Positions 26,420 to 34,305 of a stretch of 34,305 bases of DNA are shown piece after piece. This DNA comes from Clostridia bacterium (GTDB lineage: Bacteria > Bacillota > Clostridia > Christensenellales > CAG-138). The translations under genes were made by a program, and so were the position numbers. The number at the start of each line of letters is the position of its first letter. Position 1 is the first letter of the stretch. Below the pieces are notes generated by a model. It saw only the letters and a program-made list of their open reading frames with translations, ran no database searches and was not told the DNA's origin. The stretch spans positions 1-34,305 of the forward strand of contig JAFZYC010000009.1 of assembly GCA_017616435.1 (NCBI GenBank), written 5' to 3'.

Positions 26420-27829
26420 ATGAATCTCTTCAAAAAGTCCAGGGATATCAATATGCTGGAGGGGCCGCTGCTCGGCAAGGTCTTCCTTTTCGCGCTGCCG
26501 CTCATGCTGACGAACCTGCTCCAGATGTTCTATAACGCGGCGGATATGATAATCGCCGGCAAGTCGAACGTCGAGGGCGCGATAGGCTCCATCGGCACGA
26601 CCGGCGCGATGATAAACCTCTTCCTCAATATTTTCATGGGCTTTTCGGTGGGCACGAACATAGTCGTCGCCCGAAACATAGGCAAGAAGGATCCCTCGGC
26701 TGTGAGCCGCGCGGTGCATTCCTCGCTGATCGTCGGCCTTATCACGGGTCTTGTCTGCTCCGCGATAGGCCTTATCATAAGCCGCCCGATGCTGACGCTT
26801 TTGGGCGACGAGGGCCATATACTCGACCTTGCGACGCTTTACACGCGCATCTATTTCTCCGGCGCGCCGTTCATTGCGCTTTCCAACTACCTCATCGCGA
26901 TATTCAGGGCGAAGGGCGATACCGCAACTCCGCTTATTGTGCTGACGGGCACGGGCCTTCTGAACGTCGGCCTCAACCTCTTCTTCGTAATGGTCTGCGG
27001 CATGAGCGTCGACGGCGTAGCCTGCGCCACGGTCATTGCGAACGTGGTCTCCGCGCTGATCCTGGGGCTGATACTCATGCGCGATCCCGGCCCCTGCAGG
27101 CTGGAGCTCAAAAAGCTCCGCCTCGACCGCGCCGCCGTGCGCGAGATAATACGCGACGGCCTCCCCGCGGGCGTGCAGGGCGCGCTGTTCTCCCTCTCCA
27201 ACATGCTCATACAGTCGACGATAATCGGCTTCAACAACCGCCTCTGCCCCGGCGGCTCCGACGTAATAGACGGCAACTCCGCCGCGAACAATCTGGAGGG
27301 CTTCGCCTACGTTTCGACGAACTCCGTTTATCAGGCCTCCGTCACATTCACGAGCCAGAACTACGGCGCTCAGAAGTTCCGCCGCATAGGGCGAGTTATG
27401 CGCTGCTGCTATTTCGTAACGGCCTGCATTGCCGTGATCGGCGCGGGCAGCCTGCTCCTGTTCCACAAGAGCCTTCTCTCGCTCTATATCTCGCGCGATC
27501 TCGCGGTCGAGACGGCCATGACCCGCATGCGGATAATGCTCCTGCCCTATGTGCTGCTCGCCTTCATGGAGGTCGGCTCGGGCGTGCTCCGCGGGCTCGG
27601 GCGGTCGATGACTTCGACGCTCATAGCGCTCATCGGCACATGCGTATTCAGGATAATCTGGATCTACACCGTCTGCCGCGCGGTGGATCAGCTGTGGATA
27701 GTCTACCTCTCCTACCCCATCTCCTGGGGCATGACGGGGCTTACGCACTTTTTGTTCTCCGAGACGATAAGGCGCAGACACCTGCGGAGGCAGGAGGAAC
27801 GCCTCTCAGCTGAGCCGCAGACGGCATAG
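26420..27829 (+). CDS. MATE family multidrug/Na+ or H+ antiporter
   Basis: This is a 469-residue polytopic membrane protein with about 12 helices in two MatE halves. The N-terminal motif MLEGPLLGKVFLFALPLMLTN and the following NAADMIIAG are typical of the family. MATE proteins export cationic drugs, dyes or metabolites using ion gradients; the substrate cannot be read from sequence. ATG 26420 is chosen because it keeps the usual basic leader, but its ribosome site is poor. The internal ATG 26453, with AGGGA eight bases upstream, is a reasonable alternative, and a TTG at 26396 is unlikely. The gene is transcribed alone and is convergent with the DegV genes. Confidence 0.92.
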   Translation: MNLFKKSRDINMLEGPLLGKVFLFALPLMLTNLLQMFYNAADMIIAGKSNVEGAIGSIGTTGAMINLFLNIFMGFSVGTNIVVARNIGKKDPSAVSRAVHSSLIVGLITGLVCSAIGLIISRPMLTLLGDEGHILDLATLYTRIYFSGAPFIALSNYLIAIFRAKGDTATPLIVLTGTGLLNVGLNLFFVMVCGMSVDGVACATVIANVVSALILGLILMRDPGPCRLELKKLRLDRAAVREIIRDGLPAGVQGALFSLSNMLIQSTIIGFNNRLCPGGSDVIDGNSAANNLEGFAYVSTNSVYQASVTFTSQNYGAQKFRRIGRVMRCCYFVTACIAVIGAGSLLLFHKSLLSLYISRDLAVETAMTRMRIMLLPYVLLAFMEVGSGVLRGLGRSMTSTLIALIGTCVFRIIWIYTVCRAVDQLWIVYLSYPISWGMTGLTHFLFSETIRRRHLRRQEERLSAEPQTA

Positions 27830-27849
27830 CAAATTCGATACCGAACAAT

Positions 27850-27891
27850 AAAACAGCCCCGCGAGCCATATTCGCTCACGGGGCCGTTTTA
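27850..27891. terminator. bidirectional terminator between the MATE and DegV genes
   Basis: GCCCCG (27856-27861) pairs with CGGGGC (27879-27884), with an inner GAGC/GCTC stem, followed by CGTTTTAT on the + strand. The minus strand ends GTTTTATTG. Confidence 0.85.
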
Positions 27892-27920
27892 TGAAAAAGC
27901 GTTCCGGCAATTATACTTTA

Positions 27921-28787
27921 TTACCTCTGCTTGCCGAGGAAGAACAGCGCGAGCGTGCCGGGGCCCGAGTGGGCGCCGATCACGGGGCCGATATCGGTGA
28001 TGAGCTTCGCGTGGTTGCCGTACTCGTTAACGATCATGGCCTCCAGCTTCTTCGCGTCCTCGATGCAGTCGCCGTTGGAGATGAAGTAGACGCCGTGCGC
28101 GGGATCGAGCGCCGTTTCGACGTATTTTTTGAAGATGGCCTTTATGGAATTGACCCTGCCGCGGACCTTCATGACGGGGATCAGGTGCCCGTCGTCATCC
28201 ACGTGGAGCACGGGCTTTATGTTGAGCACGCCGCCGAAGAACGCCGCCGCGGCGGATACCCTGCCGCCCCTCTTGAGATAGACGAGGTCGTCGACGGTGA
28301 ACCAGTGGCATAGATGCAGGCGCTTATCCGTGACCTCCGCCTCGGCCTCCTCGATGGAGGCGCCGCGGCGCTTGGCTTCGAGCGCGAACCAGAGTATGAG
28401 CCCGTGGCCGGCGGACGCGCAGAGGGTATCGATAACGATCACCTTTCTGCCGGGATATTCGTTCATGAGCTCCTGAGCCGTGAGCTTCGCCGTGCCGACG
28501 GTGCCGCTCAGGCCCGAGCCGAAGCAGACGTAGAGTATGTCAAGGCCCTCATCGAGCTTCGGCATGAACGCGCGGCGTATGGTCTCGGAATTGGCAGCGG
28601 ACGTCCTGAATACGGCGCCGCCGCGCATCTCATCGTAAAAGGCCTTGGTCGCCATCTCGGCCTGCGTGTATTCCCTGTTCTCTCCCTCGCGCCTGAACGT
28701 GAGATCGATGAGCTCTATCCCGTCCCTTTGGAGCGTTTCCGCCGCGATGTCGCAGCCGCTGTCCGTGAATATCACATAATCGTTCAT
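27921..28787 (-). CDS. DegV family fatty-acid-binding protein (distal copy)
   Basis: DegV/FakB proteins bind a fatty acid and present it to the FakA kinase, so exogenous fatty acids can enter phospholipid synthesis. The 288-residue protein has the N-terminal DSGCDI motif, FRTSAANSE (the TSQP-like loop), CFGSGLSGT, LKRGGRVS and a C-terminal GPGTLALFF. All are hallmarks of the family. It lies 34 bp downstream of a paralogue on the same strand, so the two form an operon. No FakA kinase is in the window. ATG 28787 has AAAGGA eleven bases upstream. Confidence 0.92.
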   Translation of the reverse strand: MNDYVIFTDSGCDIAAETLQRDGIELIDLTFRREGENREYTQAEMATKAFYDEMRGGAVFRTSAANSETIRRAFMPKLDEGLDILYVCFGSGLSGTVGTAKLTAQELMNEYPGRKVIVIDTLCASAGHGLILWFALEAKRRGASIEEAEAEVTDKRLHLCHWFTVDDLVYLKRGGRVSAAAAFFGGVLNIKPVLHVDDDGHLIPVMKVRGRVNSIKAIFKKYVETALDPAHGVYFISNGDCIEDAKKLEAMIVNEYGNHAKLITDIGPVIGAHSGPGTLALFFLGKQR

Positions 28788-28821
28788 GCTCTGTTTCGTC
28801 CTTTCTCCGAATTGCCTTTTT

Positions 28822-29709
28822 TCATTCCTGCCTTACGCCGTCCTTCCCCTCGAAGAAGAGGGCGACGGTGCCGGGACCGACGTAGGAGCCCGTGACGGGC
28901 TCGTATCTCACTACCATTATCTCCCGCGGCTGCCAGATGGATGCGAGCGTATCGCGAAGCTCGTACGCGTCCTCCGGACAGTCGGTGTACGCTATGCCGA
29001 CGAGCTGATCCTTATCCCTGTCGACCAGCTGCTCGTACTTTTCCGCGAGCACGGCGAGGCCGCGCTTCCTTCCGCGGGTCTTGCCGCATACCACGAGATG
29101 CCCGCCCTCGTCGCCCTTCAATATCGGGCGGATGCCGAGCACCGTGCCTATGAGCGCCTTGGGCGCAGAGACCCTGCCGCCCCTGTGCAGGTGCATGAGA
29201 TCGTCGAGCAGCACCACCTGATAGAGGGACTGGCGCATGGAAAGGAGCCTGTCGGCCGTCTCGTCGAGCGAAAGCCCCGCATCGCGGAACTCTATCGCGT
29301 GGACGACCGCTATCCCCTCGCCCAGGGACGCAGCGAGCGTATCCACCGTGCGTATGCGCCTTTCGGGATACATGGCTTTAAGCTGCTCCGCCGCGAGCTC
29401 GGAGGAATTATAGGAATTGCTTATCCCCGAGCTCATGCCGACAAAGAGGATATCCTCCCCGTTCTTCAAAAGGGGCTCGAAAAACTCGATATACCTCTGC
29501 GGCGTGACCTGCGAGGTCATGACCCGCGTGCCCTCCTTTATGGCGGCGTAGTACGCCTCGCCGGGGCCGTCCTCGAACGCCTCCGTATCGAGGCAGGAGA
29601 ACTCCTCGCCGTTCACGTTGTAGGTGAGGGGCAGCACGCCGACTGAATGTTCCTTCAGATACGGCGCGGGAAGGTTGGAGGAGGTATCGGTAACTATCGT
29701 GAAGGTCAT
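28822..29709 (-). CDS. DegV family fatty-acid-binding protein (proximal copy)
   Basis: This 295-residue paralogue of the next gene has VTDTSSNLP at its start, RVMTSQVTPQ (the family TSQP region), GMSSGISNSY, LHRGGRVSAPK and a C-terminal GPGTVALFF. Both copies keep the fatty-acid-binding signature but differ clearly over most of their length, so the duplication is old. Different copies in other Bacillota prefer different acyl chains, which may be the reason for keeping both. The start MTFTIVTD at 29709 has AAGGAG (29716-29721); the longer frame to 29736 lacks one. A strong promoter lies just upstream. Confidence 0.92.
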   Translation of the reverse strand: MTFTIVTDTSSNLPAPYLKEHSVGVLPLTYNVNGEEFSCLDTEAFEDGPGEAYYAAIKEGTRVMTSQVTPQRYIEFFEPLLKNGEDILFVGMSSGISNSYNSSELAAEQLKAMYPERRIRTVDTLAASLGEGIAVVHAIEFRDAGLSLDETADRLLSMRQSLYQVVLLDDLMHLHRGGRVSAPKALIGTVLGIRPILKGDEGGHLVVCGKTRGRKRGLAVLAEKYEQLVDRDKDQLVGIAYTDCPEDAYELRDTLASIWQPREIMVVRYEPVTGSYVGPGTVALFFEGKDGVRQE

Positions 29710-29740
29710 AAAAGACTCCTTACATCTAATTTGCAATATT

Positions 29741-29769
29741 AAGTTATCACGAGAAGAGTATTATGTCAA
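29741..29769 (-). promoter_or_regulatory. sigma-A promoter of the degV pair
   Basis: On the minus strand TTGACA (29764-29769) is spaced by 17 bp from TAACTT (29741-29746). Confidence 0.7.
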
Positions 29770-29788
29770 GTACTTTTTAAAATTATTC

Positions 29789-29817
29789 TTGAATTGTCCG
29801 AACGATGCGCGTATAAT
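29789..29817 (+). promoter_or_regulatory. sigma-A promoter of the DUF1836 gene
   Basis: TTGAAT (29789-29794) and TATAAT (29812-29817) are spaced by 17 bp. It diverges back-to-back from the degV promoter, with the -35 boxes about 20 bp apart. Confidence 0.78.
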
Positions 29818-29854
29818 ATAGTTGATCATTTAATAATTTTTTCAGGAGTTATTT

Positions 29855-30460
29855 ATGCAGTACGACAACGATCTGGTGGAAAAGAAGCTGCGGCGGTGGG
29901 AAAAGTACATAAACGAGTTCCGGCTCCCCTCGTGGAACGACATCCCGGATCTCGGCCTCTACATGGAGCAGGTGCTCGCCCTGCTGACGGAGTACCTCGA
30001 TTACCTGCCCCCGGAGCTGAAGGACGAGCAGTTCATCACCGCGGCGACGATAAACAACTACGTCCGCAACCGCTACATGCCCAAGCCGCGCAAGAAGAAG
30101 TACTACCGCATACACATCGCGTACCTCGTGATGATATGCACCCTCAAGCAGAGCCTTACGATAGCGACGCTGACCCGCATGATCCCGAACGACATACCCG
30201 AGGAGCGCGTGCGCGAGATCTACACCGCATACACGGAGCGCCACCGCATCACCGCGGAGTACTTCGTCGAGACCGTGAGGGAGGTCGCCTCCCCCATACT
30301 CCATCACGAGGAGCGCCGCATGGCCGCCTCCGTGGACGGGACCGACGACCTCATATCCACATACGCGATACTCTCCGGCCTTTCGGGACTGCTCGCGGAG
30401 AAGCTGCTGCTGCTCGAAAGCAAGCCCGCCGAAGAGCCGCAGGAAGGCGAAAAGGCATGA
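29855..30460 (+). CDS. DUF1836 domain protein, putative HTH regulator
   Basis: The 201-residue protein has the DUF1836 signature: FRLPSWNDIPDLGLYMEQVLALL (about 22-44), then ITAATINNYVRNRYMPKPRKKKYYR (about 61-85), which looks like a MerR-type helix-turn-helix with a basic wing. The rest is helical and the tail is acidic (EEPQEGEKA). Members are thought to be DNA-binding regulators in Bacillota, but the targets are unknown. The divergent degV pair is a natural candidate target because the promoters nearly touch. CAGGAG (29843-29848) fixes the start. A lipoprotein gene follows on the same strand, 20 bp downstream. Confidence 0.83.
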   Translation: MQYDNDLVEKKLRRWEKYINEFRLPSWNDIPDLGLYMEQVLALLTEYLDYLPPELKDEQFITAATINNYVRNRYMPKPRKKKYYRIHIAYLVMICTLKQSLTIATLTRMIPNDIPEERVREIYTAYTERHRITAEYFVETVREVASPILHHEERRMAASVDGTDDLISTYAILSGLSGLLAEKLLLLESKPAEEPQEGEKA

Positions 30461-30465
30461 ATAAC

Positions 30466-30473
30466 GGGAGGAG
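30466..30473 (+). promoter_or_regulatory. ribosome binding site deciding the lipoprotein start
   Basis: GGGAGGAG is seven bases before ATG 30481. The in-frame ATG at 30457, overlapping the DUF1836 stop, would put this site inside the gene. Confidence 0.8.
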
Positions 30474-30480
30474 AACGATA

Positions 30481-31587
30481 ATGAAAAGCATGAAAGCCGT
30501 TGCGGCGCTTATCCTCTGTATCGCGATGGCGCTCTGCGCCGGCTGCAGCCATCGCGCCAAACCCTCCGCTACCGCGCAGCAGGCTTCCGATCAGCAGATC
30601 CATCTGCCCGCAAACGGGTTCGCCGAGAAGCTTAAAAGGCTCAGCTCCGATATCGACGCGCTGCGCGAAGCGCTTGATGAGGCGGAGAACTTGCTCGTCG
30701 AGATCGACTCCATGGGCTCGCCCGATTTTGCCGAAAAGGAAACGCTGATCCAGAGAAAGGCCGCCGCTATGGAGCAGCTTGACAGATACGCCGAGATGGC
30801 AAGCTCGTTCTCCTCGGATAACGAGAACGAGCTCGACAGCTTCACGGCCCAGACCGAGGAATACACCGCGCTGCTCAAGCTGGCGATCGACCGCGCGAGA
30901 GCCGCGCTTTCCGGCATGGCAGCCTCCCCGACCGATGAGCCCGCTCCCGAGATCCCCGACGACGAGTGGACGGTCGTTACCTTCGACTACACCGACGGCG
31001 ACGGGTATCAGATGACCGCGACCGTGAAATACAGCCGCGTCTACCCCTCCTCCATGTATTCCTGCGTGGAGGCGCTCTGGGCGGTCATGGGCCGCGGGTA
31101 CACGCTGCCCACCGAGGGCTCGTGGGGCTTCACGCACTACGAGGGCGGGATATGGTCGCTCGACTGCGGCACTCTCTCGATCGAGAGCCCCCGGCACAAT
31201 ATCTTCACCGCCGCGAACGACCTCTACTACATGGTCGGCACGGTGCAGTTCGAGAACCACACCCCCGGCTGGTCGTTCTCCGACAGCAATCCCGGCACGC
31301 CAAAGCTTTACATAACTACCGAGAGCACGGCATACACGGCTTTTGCCGTCGGCAGGGTGTTTTACAGCAACACGGACAAGACCTTCGACGCCTGGATCCA
31401 GGTATCCCCCAAGATGACCCGCGACAAGACGACCGAGATACCCTTCTGTCTGGCGTTCGTGGAGCAGTACTCGCCCAATTACCCGAACGGCAGATACCGC
31501 TCCTTCTACGAGCAGGAGGGCTTCCTTAAGATCCGTGCCGGCAACGAAATGCCCACGCCCGTCGAACTGCGCTTCGCAGAGCCGTAA
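30481..31587 (+). CDS. coiled-coil lipoprotein of unknown function
   Basis: This is a 368-residue predicted lipoprotein. The signal ends in LCAGC (lipid on Cys22), then a long helical coiled-coil segment (about 47-145, rich in Glu, Ala and Leu), a proline-rich hinge (about 148-160) and a beta-rich C-terminal domain (about 162-368) that I do not recognise. It contains aromatic-rich stretches such as GSWGFTHYEGG. The helical stalk plus globular head suggests a surface protein spaced off the membrane; the role is unknown. The gene is 20 bp downstream of the DUF1836 gene and probably co-transcribed with it. Confidence 0.75.
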   Translation: MKSMKAVAALILCIAMALCAGCSHRAKPSATAQQASDQQIHLPANGFAEKLKRLSSDIDALREALDEAENLLVEIDSMGSPDFAEKETLIQRKAAAMEQLDRYAEMASSFSSDNENELDSFTAQTEEYTALLKLAIDRARAALSGMAASPTDEPAPEIPDDEWTVVTFDYTDGDGYQMTATVKYSRVYPSSMYSCVEALWAVMGRGYTLPTEGSWGFTHYEGGIWSLDCGTLSIESPRHNIFTAANDLYYMVGTVQFENHTPGWSFSDSNPGTPKLYITTESTAYTAFAVGRVFYSNTDKTFDAWIQVSPKMTRDKTTEIPFCLAFVEQYSPNYPNGRYRSFYEQEGFLKIRAGNEMPTPVELRFAEP

Positions 31588-31608
31588 AGACCTTAAACAA
31601 GGCATTCG

Positions 31609-31632
31609 CCCGCCGCAATGCGGCGGGTTTTT
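31609..31632 (+). terminator. terminator of the DUF1836-lipoprotein unit
   Basis: CCCGCCGC (31609-31616) and GCGGCGGG (31620-31627) form an eight-bp stem with a three-base loop, followed by TTTTT. Confidence 0.92.
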
Positions 31633-31650
31633 GTATACTTTTAAATATAT

Positions 31651-31679
31651 TTGAAAACCGTCAAAAAACATTGTAAAAT
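31651..31679 (+). promoter_or_regulatory. sigma-A promoter of the aminotransferase gene
   Basis: TTGAAA (31651-31656) and TAAAAT (31674-31679) are spaced by 17 bp, 39 bp before the ATG. Confidence 0.7.
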
Positions 31680-31718
31680 AGGCTTGTATAACTATACCCT
31701 TTACCGGAGGTACGATAT

Positions 31719-32906
31719 ATGAAGTTTTCCGAAAGAATCAAGGGCGTTAAGGGCAGCGCGATCCGCGAGCTCTTCAAGGTCCTCGGCAACCCCGCGATAA
31801 TCAGCTTCGGCGGCGGCAATCCCGCGAAGGAATGCTTCCCCAAGGAATGGGCCGCTGAGACCGCCCGCGACCTCATCGCCGAAAAGGGCGACGTGCTCCT
31901 GCAGTACGGCCCGACGGAGGGCTATATGCCCCTCAGGAAGGCTTACCTTGAAAAGGTCCTCCCCCCCCTGGGCATCACGGACGCCACTGTCGACAACGTG
32001 ATAACCATGACGGGCTCCATGCAGGGCCTCGACCTCCTTGCCAAGGTCATGATAAATCCCGGCTCGACCGTGCTCGTGGAGGAGCCCACTTTCCTCGGCG
32101 CGATCCAGATATTCCAGCTCGCGCAGGCGAACATCGTCACCGTTCCCATGCATGAGGACGGCGTCCACGCCGACGAGCTCGAGGCGATCGTAAAAGAGAC
32201 CCGCCCCGTAATGTTCTATACCATCCCGACATTCCAGAACCCGACCGGCGCGGTCATGAATATCGAAGCCCGCAAGATGTGCGCGCGTCTCGCCGCCGAG
32301 TACGACATGCTCGTGATCGAGGACGATCCCTACGCTTCCCTCCGCTACAGCGGCGAGGTGATGCCCCTCATCAAGACCTTCGACACCTCCGACAATGTTA
32401 TCCTGCTCACCAGCTATTCCAAGACGATCTCCCCCGGCCTCAGGGTCGCGTGCTGCTGCGGCAACGAGGAGCTCGTAAGGAAGATGGTCATCGCGAAGCA
32501 GGGCTCCGATACCCACTCCCCCAACCTCAATCAGGCGCTCGTAGCCGAGTTCATCGATCAGGACAGGATGGCGGGTCACCTCGATCACATCAACTCCGTC
32601 TATTCCAAGTCCCTCAACATAATGCTTGACGCCATGGGCAAATACTTCCCCGAGTGGGCCAAGTACGAGAAGCCCGAGGGCGGCCTCTTCGTTTGGGTCA
32701 CCCTGCCCGATGATATGGACGCCTCCGAGATCTACAAGCGCTCCGTTGCCGAAAAGCTCGTCGCCTACGTTCCCGGCGCACCGTTCTATCCCAAGCCCGG
32801 CACCGGCCTCAACACCTTCCGCCTCAACTTCTCCGCCGAGCCGGAGGAGAGGATCGTCGACGGCATACACCGCCTTGGCGATCTGCTCAAGGAGTACAGA
32901 AACTGA
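31719..32906 (+). CDS. PLP-dependent class I/II aminotransferase (2-aminoadipate aminotransferase-like)
   Basis: This is a 395-residue fold-type I aminotransferase. It shows ISFGGGNP (28-35), LQYGPTEGY (61-69), TFQNPTG (171-177), IEDDPY (200-205) and the PLP lysine in TSYSKTISPG (Lys235). The C-terminal FRLNFSA carries the carboxylate-binding arginine. The overall pattern is that of LysN/AadR-type and MocR-derived enzymes that accept several amino acids, including 2-aminoadipate, aromatic or branched-chain ones. Exact specificity cannot be assigned. No N-terminal DNA-binding domain is present, so this is a metabolic enzyme and not a MocR regulator. RBS CGGAGGT is seven bases upstream. ilvE lies downstream on the same strand. 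Confidence 0.92.
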   Translation: MKFSERIKGVKGSAIRELFKVLGNPAIISFGGGNPAKECFPKEWAAETARDLIAEKGDVLLQYGPTEGYMPLRKAYLEKVLPPLGITDATVDNVITMTGSMQGLDLLAKVMINPGSTVLVEEPTFLGAIQIFQLAQANIVTVPMHEDGVHADELEAIVKETRPVMFYTIPTFQNPTGAVMNIEARKMCARLAAEYDMLVIEDDPYASLRYSGEVMPLIKTFDTSDNVILLTSYSKTISPGLRVACCCGNEELVRKMVIAKQGSDTHSPNLNQALVAEFIDQDRMAGHLDHINSVYSKSLNIMLDAMGKYFPEWAKYEKPEGGLFVWVTLPDDMDASEIYKRSVAEKLVAYVPGAPFYPKPGTGLNTFRLNFSAEPEERIVDGIHRLGDLLKEYRN

Positions 32907-32959
32907 ACTCGTCCGGCAGTGTGCGCAAGCCTAACGACGGATGAGGTGAAAACCGGAAT

Positions 32960-33589
32960 ATGCTTAAACCGTATAAAACAGTATTGACTTCATCCGAGAC
33001 AGAGTTCACCGAAAAGAGATCCCGCTTCATCGGCCGCTGCTTCCCCGTTTCAAGCGAGGAGGAGGCTATGGCGAAGCTTTCGGAGGTGCGGAAGCTCCAC
33101 TATGACGCGACCCATAACTGCTGGGCGTACGCGCTTGCCTCGGGCGGCATGCGCTTCTCCGACGACGGGGAGCCCGGCGGCACCGCGGGGATGCCCATTA
33201 TGGACACCCTCATCAGGCGGGAGATAAAGGACGCGCTCATAGTCGTCACCCGCTATTTCGGCGGGATACTCCTGGGCTCGGGCGGGCTCGTCAGAGCCTA
33301 CTCCAAGTCTGCGAGCGACGCGCTCACCACGGCCGGCTGCGGCGTGATGAGCCCGTGCAGGGTAATGGAGTTCGCCGTCGATTACGGAAGATACGGCGCG
33401 GTAGAGGGCTTTGTCAAGGCGAACGGCATCGTCGACAGCGTCGATTTCCTCGAAAACATCCGCTTCCGCGTGACGGTGGCGGAGGAAAACGCCGACGGTT
33501 TCATAAACGAGATCGTCGAAAGGACGGACGGGAGGGCTGTCCCCCGCTCCGTCGGAGAAAGGTTCATCGCCATTCCCGCAGGGGAATGA
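32960..33589 (+). CDS. yigZ: YigZ/IMPACT (UPF0029) family protein
   Basis: The 209-residue protein has the UPF0029 N-terminal domain with HNCWAYALASGG, FSDDGEPGGTAGMP and RYFGGILLGSGGLVRAYS, followed by the DUF1949-type C-terminal domain. The family includes E. coli YigZ and eukaryotic IMPACT; the bacterial role is unclear, although nucleic-acid or ribosome-related functions have been suggested. It starts 53 bp after the aminotransferase gene and ends 36 bp before ilvE, with no terminator on either side. The ribosome site (GAGGTG, 11 bases away) is only fair. Confidence 0.92.
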   Translation: MLKPYKTVLTSSETEFTEKRSRFIGRCFPVSSEEEAMAKLSEVRKLHYDATHNCWAYALASGGMRFSDDGEPGGTAGMPIMDTLIRREIKDALIVVTRYFGGILLGSGGLVRAYSKSASDALTTAGCGVMSPCRVMEFAVDYGRYGAVEGFVKANGIVDSVDFLENIRFRVTVAEENADGFINEIVERTDGRAVPRSVGERFIAIPAGE

Positions 33590-33625
33590 TAAAACAAATA
33601 AAAATCATCATCGGAGGTACGTATT

Positions 33626-34305
33626 ATGATGGATATTCCCGTAACCCTCAGCTGTGATCTTAAACCCAAGCCCACTCTTGAAGAGGAAGGCAGCCTCGGC
33701 TTCGGCAAGCGCTTCACCGACCACATGTTCATGATGGAGTGGTATGACGGCGAGTGGCATAACCCCCGTATAGAGCCGTATCACAGGCTCAGCCTCGATC
33801 CCTCCAGCTCCGTGCTCCATTACGCGCAGGAGATCTTCGAGGGCTTGAAGGCCTACCGCACCGACGACGGCAGGATACTCATGTTCCGTCCCGACGCGAA
33901 CTCCGAGCGTCTCAATAATTCCGCGATCCGTATGTGCATGCCCACGATCGACGTCGATTTCAACGTTGAGGCGATGCGCAAGCTGGTCGAGGTCGAAAAG
34001 GACTGGGTTCCCCATTCCGCCGGCACGAGCCTGTACCTCCGTCCCACCATGTTCGCAAACGACGAGGCTCTGGGCGTTCACGCCGCTAAGCACTACGTCT
34101 ACTTCATAATCTGCTCCCCCTCCGGCGCGTACTACAAGGAGGGCTTGAAGCCCATCCGCATCCGCGTCGAGGATAAGTACGTTCGCGCCGTCCGCGGCGG
34201 CACCGGCTTTGCGAAGACCGGCGGCAACTACGCCTGCTCGATCCTCGCCGGCGATCTTGCCGCGAAGGAGGGCTTCGCTCAGGTGCTCTGGCTCGACGGC
34301 GAGCA
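33626..34305 (+). CDS. ilvE: branched-chain amino acid aminotransferase (partial, 3' end outside window)
   Basis: The first 226 residues of a fold-type IV aminotransferase are present before the window ends. It interconverts Leu, Ile and Val with their 2-oxo acids. Visible features are HYAQEIFEGLKAYR (65-78), FRPDANSERLNNSA (87-100), LYLRPTMFA (136-144) and the PLP-lysine region GGTGFAKTGGNYA (Lys197). The sequence is of the long eukaryote-like BCAT type (about 340-360 residues). Two ATG codons are in tandem (33626 and 33629); GGAGGT at 33613-33618 fits the first. It probably shares a transcript with yigZ and the aminotransferase. Confidence 0.93.
   Translation, partial: MMDIPVTLSCDLKPKPTLEEEGSLGFGKRFTDHMFMMEWYDGEWHNPRIEPYHRLSLDPSSSVLHYAQEIFEGLKAYRTDDGRILMFRPDANSERLNNSAIRMCMPTIDVDFNVEAMRKLVEVEKDWVPHSAGTSLYLRPTMFANDEALGVHAAKHYVYFIICSPSGAYYKEGLKPIRIRVEDKYVRAVRGGTGFAKTGGNYACSILAGDLAAKEGFAQVLWLDGE

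Noticed and set aside
26393..27781. A 462-codon leftward frame opposite the MATE gene
   Set aside because: It is highly charged, non-globular sequence complementary to an obvious membrane protein.
29794..30480. N-terminal extension of the coiled-coil lipoprotein through the DUF1836 gene
   Set aside because: The extended part is an out-of-frame reading of a recognised gene and would bury the lipoprotein signal. GGGAGGAG supports ATG 30481.
31719..32906. A MocR/GntR-type regulator instead of an aminotransferase
   Set aside because: The protein begins directly with the aminotransferase fold; there is no N-terminal winged-helix domain.

Overview
The window looks like chromosomal DNA from an endospore-forming member of the Bacillota, most likely a Clostridia-class gut anaerobe. 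The evidence is a SpoIIP sporulation protein, the pepQ-efp-CD1247-type neighbourhood, tandem DegV proteins, a DUF1836 protein, consensus sigma-A promoters and three secreted dockerin proteins. The DNA is GC-rich with little TTA/CTA/TCA codon use, but ATA (Ile) and AGG (Arg) are common outside the translation genes. I see no rRNA, tRNA, CRISPR array, insertion sequence or prophage gene.

Left part (1-5.9 kb): the str operon rpsL-rpsG-fusA runs leftward from a near-consensus promoter. Diverging from it are prs (PRPP synthetase) and rarA (AAA+ replication-fork ATPase).

Secreted-protein region (5.9-18.4 kb): three large leftward genes encode modular exported proteins. They are a 1568-residue subtilisin-like protease with an internal dockerin, a 735-residue adhesin-like protein ending in a dockerin, and an 803-residue class-3 lipase-like protein ending in a dockerin. 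A rightward fused ATPase-permease of MacB/FtsX type lies between the second and third. The lipase gene sits 31 bp downstream of a nicotinate phosphoribosyltransferase gene (pncB). pncB itself overlaps a dicluster ferredoxin-like gene by ATGA, so the three look like one transcript.

Middle (20.1-24.8 kb): a membrane GT2 glycosyltransferase faces spoIIP, which has a sigma-E-like promoter. Between spoIIP and pepQ lies about 530 bp with no gene. It holds a compact, multi-branched potential RNA fold at 22293-22421 and an orphan minus-strand terminator. pepQ has a strongly structured leader and is followed by efp and a small acidic zinc-ribbon protein.

Right part (24.8-34.3 kb): an S41-like lipoprotein, a MATE exporter, two tandem DegV proteins (leftward), a DUF1836 regulator with a coiled-coil lipoprotein, then a PLP aminotransferase, a YigZ/IMPACT protein and the start of ilvE, which is cut by the window edge. 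Transcription units are short, and most are bounded by clear intrinsic terminators, several of them bidirectional between convergent genes.
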